Assembly: GCA_002118135.1 (NCBI GenBank)
Contig: BDIU01000306.1
Location: forward strand, 1-64,000
DNA length: 64,000 bases
Direction: 5' to 3'
Source of the DNA: Trebouxia sp. TZW2008
Taxonomy: Eukaryota > Chlorophyta > Trebouxiophyceae > Trebouxiales > Trebouxiaceae
The translations under genes were made by a program, and so were the position numbers. Under the pieces are notes generated by a model. That model did no database searches. It was not told the DNA's origin and saw only the letters and a list, made by a program, of their open reading frames with translations. Shown piece after piece: positions 10,301 through 18,563 of this stretch. How positions within the stretch are numbered: position 1 is the first letter of the stretch; each line of letters opens with the position of its first letter.

Positions 10301-12865
10301 GTGCAGAAGATGGTGAGGCACAGCAGGGTGCAACTGAAGATGAAGGCCAGGAAAAAGCGATAGTTCCTCTGCAAGTCAAACAGGCAGTCAGATGGGCCGC
10401 CCATTGTGACATCAACAGCAACGCACAGCTGGCAATGAAGATTGGTTCATCCACACGGGTGCAGAAGATGGTGAGCCACAGTAGAGTACAGCTAATGATG
10501 AACGCCATGAAGAAACAGCGGTTCCGCTGCAGCACAAACAAGATGTCGTTCTGTTGACTCCTGTGCATACAGGACTCAATGCAAGCAGACAAGGATCTGT
10601 GTGCGGCACAAGATGGATAGCAGATAGGCGCTGCACTCTGTCATCATTAGCAGTTATACGAATGCAGATGTATGTAAGATGAAGGCCAGAAAGAACCTGT
10701 AGTTCCTTGCGCAACACAGTAAGGCAATCAGATGGGCTATCCAAGTTGACATCAACAGTAGAGGACAGCTACGACGACAACGAAGCCTGGGTCATTGAGG
10801 CAGGTGCAGAAGATGGTGAGACACAGGAAAGTAAAGTTGAAGATGAGCGCGAGGGGAAACAGTAGCTCCTCTGCAGCACAAACAGGTTGTCATTCTGTGC
10901 AAGCAGGATGCAATGCTTTAGGCCCTGCACTCTGTCATCACCAGCACGAGCGCAGATGCATAACAGCCTGTTTGTGTTTTAGAGGGACTACACGCTCTTC
11001 CTCGCTAGAGCTGAAAATGAAGGCCAGGCAACGTGACAGGTTCTTCCTGGCCTTCATCTTCAGCTGTAGGAAGCTAGAGCCTGTAGTTTCTCTGCAACAC
11101 AAACAGACTGTCATACCGTACACCCTCAAATTGATCGTGCACCCCAAAATTTTGGATGATTTTAGGGCTTCGCGCACCGCTTTTGCGCAGGGTCTTGAGG
11201 GTTTTGGGAGCACCGCGCATTTGGCAAAATATGTCCAAAATTGGCCGGAAATCGTGAAATTTAAGCGTTTTGAGCACGTTTGAGCCAAAACAACTACTAA
11301 GTCGCTTGGCGCAGGGCACTTCGCATAGGGGCAAAATAATTACCCGAGCTGATAGCGCAGGGCAGATTTAATGCTTTGTGCGCGATCAATTTAAGGACGT
11401 ACGATACATGTGCACTTGATGAATAACAGTTGTGAATATCTGGACATGATAGTGCATGGACATCAGCTGGCTCATGCAAGTGCTGAAGACGGTGAGGCAC
11501 AGCAGTGTACAGCTGAAGAGGAAGTCCAGGAAGAAGCAGTTGTGCCTCTGCCGCATAAACGGGATATCTTTGTGCGTTTCTGTGCCAGCAAGATTCAACG
11601 CAGCATAGCATCAACAGCAGAAGAGAAGGAACAGTCTGTAGGTCCGCTGCAGCACAGAAAGTTGTCAAACAGGCCCTGCACTCTGTCACCAACAGCTCTT
11701 GGGGTTCCCTATTGTACTTATGTCATGATCAGCGTTCCATCACAACACAACAGTATGTACTTAGCTGGGCCTGCTGAGCCTGCCTAGCATACGTTTAGAA
11801 TGAATGAAATGAACGAATGACACAACAACAAAACAAACGATATGATGAAGAGCAGCAGCTTACCAGGCCGACGCATGTGCCCACCCAGGGACAGTGGTGG
11901 TCAAACTTCTCCACACAATTGTCACACACGGCGCAGTGGGAGCAGCGGGGCGGCCTCCAGTGGTTGCATGTGGTGCACCACTTGGTCTGAATGACGAAGC
12001 CGTTGATCTGATGTTCCTTGAAGGCAGGCCTTGATCTGCACAGCAATGTACTTTGTGGGCACTTACAAGTTGAGTGTTTACAGGCATGCGTTGGGCACGC
12101 TGCACATAGGCATGCTGCTCATGGATCAAGCGACATGCAGAAGCATTGTCCATATGATGATGCACTGTCGTCAGCTACAACAGCAGATGTTGTGAGAGAA
12201 TTGAGACTGATACAATAGAAAATTGTGCAAAAGATGCGGTGGAAGAACGTGCTTGCATGGGTCAGGAACTGCAGAGTGCATGACGGTCGAAACGTTCTGA
12301 GCAGGAGTCACAAAAGGATTGCATGCTCATAGGCACAGAACAAGCTGCATGCTAAGCCACATTTGCATGCATGCTCATGATGACTGTCACTGCATGCATA
12401 AGGCAATCTCAAGCAGGCAGCAACTCACGCTCTTGCCTCAGGCCTGTTGGCATCATCTCTGGGGTAAAACCCAGGGTCTCGCAGGGCTGTCATACACAGG
12501 CAGAACACAGAGGCAACAAGCTCTGCTGCCACAATCGCTACCAAAGCCCATGTGATGTTTGAGCCGGCCTTTGGTGCCACAAAGCCAAAGAAGATGCCGC
12601 ATGGCGCAAGGACAATGAAGATTGTGCCAAGCAAACTTTTCCAGTCAGTGCCTGCAGGAACAAAGAGCTTACTGAGCTTATTGCCTGTGTTCAGTGACCA
12701 CTTCTCCGGAGCCAAGCATCGACAGCGCGAGCGCATCAGCGACTTACCTACGACAAATGCGCCATTGAACCAGGCGAAATGCTCTCCGGCGTTTTCCCCT
12801 CGACGGCGTTTGATGCTGTTGGTCTGGTTCAGATCGGCCGTCTGGTCGGGCATTCCGGTGCCCAA
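1380..12865 (-). CDS. DHHC-type protein S-acyltransferase (palmitoyltransferase), 11 exons
   Basis: Transfers palmitate to cysteines of target proteins at endomembranes. Exons: 12865-12748, 12651-12429, 12035-11864, 10368-10187, 6971-6861, 5874-5726, 4651-4524, 2900-2730, 2353-2291, 1972-1775, 1664-1380; all phases close (1800 nt, 599 aa). Exon 2 carries two membrane helices and the RDPGFYPR motif. Exon 3 is the Cys-rich domain with [18 protein letters not shown] (catalytic DHHC). Exon 4 starts RNYRFFLAF (third helix). Exon 5 has the TTxE-type motif [10 protein letters not shown] and NPYN. Exon 6 is a basic/Pro tail. Exons 7-11 are a low-complexity Pro/Gln/Ser tail, all joined in phase 0. Reading on past exon 7 gives an earlier stop at 4500 (368 aa), so a shorter isoform is possible, and the five-exon tail is less certain than the core. 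The introns (up to 3.2 kb) are packed with decayed copies of exons 4, 6, 7 and 8. Confidence 0.88.
2901..3790 (-). repeat. Tandem decayed copies of palmitoyltransferase exon 8
   Basis: About six copies at a period near 150-159 bp lie directly 5' (higher coordinate) of the functional exon 2730-2900. Each repeats the acceptor region and exon start: on the + strand the landmark GCATGACTGCTGCCTGCAC recurs near 2889, 3048, 3206, 3356 and 3506, with weaker forms near 3660 and 3765. Reading frames are broken by substitutions and small indels. Confidence 0.85.
3826..3995. repeat. Near-perfect long inverted repeat (hairpin)
   Basis: Left arm 3826-3900 and right arm 3922-3995 are almost exactly reverse complementary, with about 75 bp arms and only a few mismatches or indels. 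The 21-nt loop consists of repeats of TTTGGATGCC. The arms contain a CCTGCCTGCACAATTACATG stretch resembling the adjoining exon-8 copies, so the hairpin probably arose by inverted duplication of one such copy. It lies inside an intron of the palmitoyltransferase gene, on the transcribed path. A transcript would fold into a pre-miRNA or siRNA-precursor-like stem. Confidence 0.9.
4652..5100 (-). repeat. Decayed copies of palmitoyltransferase exon 7 region
   Basis: Two degraded copies of the segment spanning the start of exon 7 and its acceptor follow the functional exon (4524-4651). One is near 4728-4860 (GGGTAGGGCTGGGC then CATCCTGCTATCCAACTGCC). The other is near 4886-5040 (CATCCTGCTGCCTGACTACC, then CATCCTGCTATACAACTGCC). 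They are non-coding by eye. Confidence 0.7.
5875..6420 (-). repeat. Decayed copies of palmitoyltransferase exon 6 start
   Basis: The functional exon 6 begins at 5874. Four further copies of its acceptor and first coding part lie upstream in the intron, near 5950-6040, 6110-6180, 6240-6305 and 6365-6405. All share a block close to TTCTGAAGATGCCCCTGCA (the reverse of the TGCAG acceptor and the GIF.NWRE codons). Translated on the minus strand they give variants such as [12 protein letters not shown] and [13 protein letters not shown]. The frames differ, so they look like echoes, not alternative exons. Confidence 0.8.
7015..7185 (+). repeat. Low-complexity CATCA/TTGTCA repeat
   Basis: Irregular tandem repeat of CATCATTGTCAGCA-like units inside the 3.2 kb intron between exons 5 and 4 of the palmitoyltransferase. 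A longer duplicated block (CAGCATCAGTCAGACATTG) precedes it. No coding potential is seen. Confidence 0.7.
7340..9540. repeat. Long-period tandem array, about seven diverged units
   Basis: A unit of roughly 260-400 bp is repeated about seven times. The landmark GCATGGTC..TTGAGATCT followed by CCTGTACATGAGCA recurs near 7347, 7729, 7993, 8371, 8670, 9041 and 9438. A second landmark, AAGCAGCAGCTGCTGA..AAG.CAGGCAGG, recurs between them. The array fills most of the large palmitoyltransferase intron. No open frame is conserved between units and no protein family was recognised. It may descend from an exon no longer recognisable, or be intron satellite. Confidence 0.75.
9690..10100 (-). repeat. Two decayed copies of palmitoyltransferase exon 4 (3' side)
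   Basis: Copies near 9690-9840 and 9942-10090 repeat the 3' part of exon 4 (functional copy 10187-10368). Minus-strand translation gives recognisable [20 protein letters not shown] and [10 protein letters not shown], and both keep a donor-like sequence after the TGCTG. Both lose similarity towards the 5' end of the exon, so they lack the RNYRFF start. Confidence 0.85.
11009..11065. repeat. Inverted repeat made of exon 4 fragments
   Basis: AGCTGAAAATGAAGGCCAGG at 11009-11028 is matched in reverse by CCTGGCCTTCATCTTCAGCT at 11046-11065 (one mismatch, 17-nt loop). The sequence is the part of exon 4 coding for LAFIFS, present once in each orientation. Confidence 0.85.
11117..11403. mobile_element. 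MITE-like element with terminal inverted repeats
   Basis: Left end 11117-11140 (CGTACACCCTCAAATTGATC..) and right end 11380-11403 match as imperfect 24-bp terminal inverted repeats (about 19 of 24 positions). The flanking ATAC at 11113-11116 and 11404-11407 fits a 4-bp target-site duplication. The 240-bp interior has a composition unlike its surroundings (AAAATTTTGG, GAAATTTAAG, CGCGCATTTGG) and no open frame. It sits among the exon 4 copies and contains none of their sequence, so it inserted later or independently. Superfamily not assigned. Confidence 0.7.
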
Positions 12866-13539
12866 CCGCCGCGTTAGCTTCAGGCAGCGTCCTTCACGAT
12901 GCTATGATAGGCTGCTCAATCTGAACGCGACGATTTCGAGCTGTTTGCTGTGGCTCACTGCTGAAAAGCTAAGAGCTCGAGGCCAGCTACTTGACAAATT
13001 TGGGCAGTACAGCTGGTGGCGAAAACAGGTGCTTCCGACTTAACATGCGCTGTCAAGTCACACATCCACCATGTCGACGGGTGCGGCTTTACGGAAAACA
13101 AGCGCGAGCTGATGCGCGTGTGTATGGAGACAAGCCGAGTGTTGCAAACAGAAAGCACTGATGCAGAGCGAACATCAGCAGCACCCAGATGCTATACTCG
13201 ATGAGACGAAGGGATCAGCAATGCTGCGACACTCGGCAACGCGCGCTCACAACTTGCCTACAAGCGACAGCAGAAATCTGGCTTAGGGAGGTGCAAATTA
13301 TCGATTTTGCTTTTTCGCGACCCTCAGCTAAGTTCCTGCTGCAATTTAGGTAAGCCCTAACCTGCAGGGGAAATTTGGACATATCCCTCGCAACATTCGT
13401 CAATTCCCCTGGCAAACGCTCTGCACAGCGCCGCGCCATAGCATTGACGCTCTGCAGATTGCGCGTTTGGCATTGTTCCGGCGCCCGCGTCAGGCGTTCA
13501 ACCATAGTTGGATTGCCGCGCAGCATCTAGCCGAGCGTC
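12866..13539. promoter_or_regulatory. Divergent promoter region, CpG-rich
   Basis: This 674-bp gap separates the start codons of the palmitoyltransferase (minus) and the conserved 248-aa protein (plus). It is visibly richer in CpG than gene bodies and has no coding exon I could support. No TATA box stands out. A stretch near 13290-13400 (ATTATCGATTTTGC, GGAAATTTGGACATATCCC) differs in composition and may be 5' UTR or promoter. Confidence 0.55.
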
Positions 13540-15720
13540 ATGAACAACAACAAGCTAGACGAAGCTGCCTTGTTGGCTGGGGGAAAGGGTGTCTTCGCCA
13601 AGTCATCATACATCACTATCGGAACCAAAGAGTAAGCGCGCCTGGACTTATCGCTGCTACAGTGCTGTTGAGATATTTCGTCCTGCTATACCTGCAAAGT
13701 AATTAAGTTGTCGATAATGCACTCTGCAGAACGCCAGAGAAGTTTTCTTCGAAACTTTCGGAGCGGGACGGCTTCAAGGGAAAGCAGTTCAAGACAGCGC
13801 CCGCCAAAACCGGCCGCACTCCTGACACATACTTTGAAAAGAAGCACCCATGGGTGTCAGAGGTGAGACTTCAGCCTTCGAGTTTGGCTTGAATGCAGAA
13901 GACACCCTTGTTTTGGCCGTTCATTTAGCAAGCACCTCATATGCCATGAGCTTTCAGCTTTGGCAGAAACAGACTGAAGCAATTTTGAGCTGCCAGCTGC
14001 AGATAATGCCCATGCTTTGGCTCTGTGCAGGGTGCCAAATACATTGACAGACTCAAGTACCAAGAAACACAGCCAACTCACAAGAAGGGGTTCCAGACAA
14101 GCGACTTCAGTCGCAGGGATGAGTTCTCCATGACCTTCCGCACAGAGCAGTACCGCACTCTGCTGAAACAGGTGAACACACTTGCTTGCTTGCAGCCTAC
14201 AACGACATTGTGTATGGTTGTGTCTTTCAGCCAGTGCTTGCTCACCTAGACTGTGCTTGGCAGATGCACCTCATTTGCTTCTGTCCACTTGTCACTTGTT
14301 GCATGACATGGTCAAGTCTGCTGAGCAGTAACAAAATTGCAAAGGCAAATCCGTATGACAACTGCCTAGGTCACTGAGAAGCCTGCTGTTACCTGGTCCC
14401 TTCGGCACCATTGCAGTTGGAACGCTTCCAACTGCTCTGTCTTTGCCATGAGCATGCCTGTATATCAAGAGTCCTTGTACAGGAAAATAACTGTGCTGTC
14501 TTTGTTACAGGAGGACAAGTTTGCCAAGAAGGCTTTGCAGTTGCTTGGCACAGCTGCCCAGGATGGCACTTTGGCTAACCTGACTGCCTCCCTCACACCT
14601 GCTCCTGACAGGAACAAGGACAAGTTCTTGTTCGACCTGGTATGCACAAGCGCCCTGTGTGTAGTGGTTTTCATGTGCCTGTGCTTTATCTAGCTAAACG
14701 CGTGTCTAGCAAGCTCTTGTATCTGGATGAACACATCTGTGCTGCAGTGTCTGGGATTCTGCGATGCATATGGCAAGCAATGTCATCCTAGGCTGTCATT
14801 TCAGCAGCTATTGTTGGCACTGCGCTTCATCAGATAGATTGGGCGGCTGCTCAACCTACAAATGCGACCTAAATACGTACAGTGCAAATACTACAGCAGC
14901 TCACCTATGCATGCCTAAGTGTGTGCCTAACACCATTGATTTCACGGATGCTAGTCTCCAAGGCCATTTGGGCCAAAGCCATTCCACAGTCATGCATGAA
15001 ACAGGCTGATGTGACATGAAGCATTTGAAGCTTTGTGCAATGCTTAGGTGCTTGTTGACGTCCTGTGACATAGATCGCGACCACTTCGCACCTCAGCAAA
15101 TGAGTCAAGTCAAATTGAGTAGATCTAAAGCTGTCTGCACCTGAGGATGCTCTGGTGTGTTCAGGTCTTTGACAAGGATGAGGATGTTGACAAAAAGGCC
15201 ACCTTGAAGCTTGCCAGGGATACCAAGAACCCAACAGCGTTTGAGAAGGAAAGGAATTTGGGCACCTACAGAACCACCCAGTCTATGGCTTTTGCCCCAC
15301 CTCCAGAGGTATGCCATGCTGTCGCACCTGCATCAAACTGAACTTTGACTGAAACTGTGCTGTTGAGCGCCTGCAGCGTGACCGGCTTACTGCACAGCCA
15401 TGGCAAGCAGGCAAACAAGTAAGTTGTGTGGGGGTGCAGGCGCAACGTGCATTTGACATTTCAGGGTCAGGATGTTGAGGGGCTTCATACTGCAGCATCG
15501 CGTAGCCTTGCGTTTGGCCTTGCCTTTGCATGTTTCAGCAAAGACCTTGCATGACATGTTGGAATGCCATCAAAGCATGCTGCATGCTTTGAAGTTTTCT
15601 TTTGTCTTGCAGTTTCACAAGCCTGAGTATGCACGCAAGCCCATTGTTCAGGACACCTTCTACAGAAGAACCACAGCGTTTGCGCCGCAAGGTGGAGTGG
15701 CTGTCGCTGCGTCTGGCTAG
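13540..15720 (+). CDS. Conserved protein of unknown function, 6 exons, 248 aa
   Basis: Exons 13540-13631, 13730-13862, 14031-14171, 14511-14639, 15165-15308, 15613-15720; phases close (747 nt). Soluble, charged, with no membrane segment or signal. Early motifs are GVFAKSSYITIGTK and GKQF; then RTPDTYFEKKHPWVSEGAKY, KKGFQTSDFSRRDEFS and FRTEQYRTLLKQ; late motifs KFLFDLVFDKDED and QDTFYRRTTAF. The dense conserved-looking aromatic/Arg pattern resembles ciliary microtubule-associated proteins, and the YITIG and GKQ elements are faintly like CFAP96 (C4orf47). That resemblance is from memory and weak, so no function is assigned. The start codon follows a CpG-rich stretch and begins MNNNKLDEAAL. Confidence 0.85.
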
Positions 15721-16736
15721 CACAGTCTTCTTAGGTGTAACGCTGCAACTCTTGAGGAACGCCCTGCAGACATGCACATGTTCCAAATGTCGCTTGCCCT
15801 CACATGTCCCTGATAAAAGCCATCTTTCTGGTATGGTACATAATTTGCTTTGACTTGAAGATGCATGCTTTTGTTTGATTCTGTGAGCTGTAGTCTGCAT
15901 ACAGCAGCAGCTCATTTTGGCTTTGCACACCAGTCGCACCACAGCAGTATGCAGCACATGACATTGAGACTCGGTGTTGTATCAGAACGCAATGTCAGCA
16001 TGCATGCTATGCCAGCACCCTCCACACTGCAACTGTAAATACAGGCTGACGCAGTGCTGCTTTGCTACTCAAATGAGTATGAGCTCAAGCTTTAGAGGGG
16101 CTTTGCTTGCCATAAGGCTGGGTGTAGAGCATGACAAGCACTCGTTTGAGACTCGACAATTGTTTGAGCATGAGAGTACCTGTGACGTTACTCATACCTG
16201 ACTTGATGTACATGCGGCACGCTCTGCTGCAGTGTACTAATGCTGTATATAGATTGTACAGTTGCTGCTGCTGACACTGTTGCATCTGTGCCAAGCCATA
16301 GCCTGAGCTGCAGCAATCGCAGGCTGAGAGTCTTGGACAATAATGCAAGGTGGCAGCCTCCCCCATTTCGGCTTCGATCACCGAACGAACATTAGTCATG
16401 CTTGACACAAGTGAGTCAGCCCATACACATACGGTATGTGACATACCCAAATCTGGTCATCTTGAACGGAGAAAGAACCCATCGTCACGCAAGCATAAAG
16501 CTTGATTCGCCTGCTGAAGCGAGACTGGCGCGATTTGAAAGCTTTGTGCAAGCGCGCTCCGCCTCGCAGCCCCAGGAGCAGTTCGCACTTGACAGGTCGA
16601 GATCAACATCTTGTGAGCCGTTCTCTCCAGATAACGCGCTGCTTGCGGCTGCTAGCTTCAGACCATCGTGACGGCTTCTGAGCCGCGCGAGTGGTCTGCA
16701 CGCTTTGGTCTTCCGTGATAGTCAGGACTTGTGCAC
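15721..16736. other. Intergenic region, CpG-rich in its last 250 bp
   Basis: Between two plus-strand genes. The first 700 bp shows no supported gene. From about 16470 CpG rises and the sequence becomes promoter/5' UTR-like for the next gene. An 89-codon open stretch (16402-16671) lies here but has no recognisable family and is probably chance in CpG-rich sequence. Confidence 0.5.
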
Positions 16737-17540
16737 ATGGGGTGCTTTGGCTCGAAGTCTGCTGAAACCAAGTCGGAACGAGGTAGAGCTCTCAGGCGCC
16801 CTGTTTGGAGCAGCGAGTACCCTATGACCAGAGCCGAGCTACAGGTAATTGCAGCTGGCATTTAGGGTCAGTGTCGTGTTTCAGCCACAGCTCCTGAGGC
16901 TTCTTGTCACTTCAGGCCAAACGTGAAGAGTTTTGGGATACAGCTCCACATTATGGTGGCGATAAAGGTGACTTACGAGCAGCACATCAATCGCGCGCAT
17001 AAGCCGTATTTTGTGCCTGCAAACTCTGAGCTGCTTGCTTTCTTGCAGTCATTTGGGATGCTTTGAAAGCAGCGTGTGAGTCAGACTTGCAAACAGCCCA
17101 GCTGATTGTGAACACAGCTGGCATCATTGTCACTGTCCAAGACATGAGCACGTGTTTTGATGAAAGAGGTAATGATGTCGCTGTGCTGTTTTGTCAATTC
17201 AACGAGCTGACAGCCGTTACAGGCATAAAACACCCTGCTTGTGATGTTTAGCAGCGTTTTGCACCATCCCAAGCCAACAACGTGCCTTAAGCATGGGGAT
17301 TTTGGTCAAATTGCGATTTGGCTTCAGCACTTTTGACCTGTAATTGGCGCAAGGAACAAGCATAAGCATTGCCTGGCTGACTACTGTCTGATGTAAATCA
17401 TGTGACAGTTGTGCGTTGCAGGTAGTAAATATGAACTACCCAAGTATGTGCTCAGCGAACCTGCTAATTTGGTGTCTGAAAGGGACAGCAAGTTGCAGCA
17501 AGGCAATCAAGTGGAACTCACTGCAAGAAGAATGTTTTGA
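16737..17540 (+). CDS. UBTD/DC-UbP N-terminal domain protein, short plant type, 132 aa
   Basis: Exons 16737-16844, 16916-16967, 17049-17168, 17422-17540; phases close (399 nt). Starts MGCFGSK, a good N-myristoylation plus cysteine acylation context, suggesting membrane anchoring. The rest is the conserved UBTD N-terminal domain: LRRPVWSSEYPMTRAELQ, AKREEFWDTAPHYGGDK, then SAGI-type NTAGIIVTV and the ending YELPKYVLSEPANLV. The ubiquitin-like domain of animal UBTD1/2 is absent, as in short plant homologues. Animal relatives bind ubiquitin-pathway enzymes; a role here is inferred only. The last 21 residues after the domain are not conserved by eye. Confidence 0.9.
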
Positions 17541-18563
17541 CAGCCTGTTGCAATTCTTTTTGCTAGTGGTTTGCATAATACTTTGAGTGTGAAGCTCTCC
17601 TCCAGGGCACCTATTGTGCTGGCTACTTTTCACTACCTTGCCTTGGGTTCTTGGTGTTCTGGACCACATGTTTGGTCAAGCACTGTCCAGCTTTTGTCAT
17701 CGCAACCTGTTGGCCCTGCGTACATGTCATGCATAAACGCTTGAATTTAAAATTGTGCAGCTGCTAAACACTCTGTGTGACATTGTACTATATGTTTCGA
17801 GGTAAGTTTCTTGCAGTCCGTGACTCGGATAGGCCACAGTCTGCCTTACTGTATGTCTTGCCATTGATCAATGTTGATTTAGCAAGGCTATGATGATCAC
17901 AGACAACAAAGGTCATACAGCCAGATACGGCTGCCGATTGCAAGGCATCCTGCACACAATCAAGATGTCTTCTGCATGTTGCCTGAACCCAAGTCCGGCT
18001 TTCAAGTATGAGCAATTGCATTGTGCCAAACATGCATTCAAGTGCTTGAATCATGATCAGTGGGTGCATGCCATATGTGACTTAGCATTTGTGTGTGTAT
18101 ATGAGTAGCTTTGCAGGAACGATCACTGACGTTGCAATCTCCAATATGAGGGCTGCCCTTGCACCTGCATCGCTAGCTGCCAGCTCTGGGGATCTTGCTG
18201 CAATATCTTTATTTCGGTCGCAGATACTCGTGATTACATGGAAAGCGAGTCAGCCTTGTCGCTGCAACTCAGTGTGCAACCGCTGCCGATCTTCAACACG
18301 CGCTTGCAGTCCACGCAGCTGGCAATTTGCAGCCCTCAGTCTCTTGCCGGCAGGCCGTGCTCACCACCTTCCTTGCAGAAAGCAGCTATATACCCCTCGA
18401 GACAGGACTTGAGGCTTACTTACTGGTCCAAGGCACTATGTCTGCATGACAGAGCAGCGTGCAAACGACTTTGAATTCCTGCTTGGAGAGGCTTGGCCCG
18501 GGCGACATTGCTGGTTCAGTGGATCTGCCCGTCGGGGGTCACAAAAAGGGGATAGCCGAACTG
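17541..18563. promoter_or_regulatory. Intergenic region with CpG-rich promoter/5' UTR of the RING gene
   Basis: 17541-18100 shows no supported gene. From about 18130 CpG density rises and stays high to 18640, typical here of a gene 5' end. Open stretches at 18238-18474 and 18446-18703 lie in it, in frames that do not join the RING exons, so part of this may be 5' UTR or an upstream exon I could not resolve. Confidence 0.45.

Larger units (their letters stand above)
10425..11600 (-). repeat. Several decayed copies of palmitoyltransferase exon 4 (5' side)
   Basis: Copies or fragments near 10440-10545 ([20 protein letters not shown]), 10670-10735, 10795-10885 ([20 protein letters not shown]), 11005-11100 and 11440-11590 ([18 protein letters not shown]). 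They lie between the DHHC exon (ends 11864) and the functional exon 4 (starts 10368). Each keeps the CTGCAG acceptor and exon start but has damaged motifs or frames. Copy 10187-10368 was chosen as functional because it is longest, intact and phase-compatible on both sides. Confidence 0.85.
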
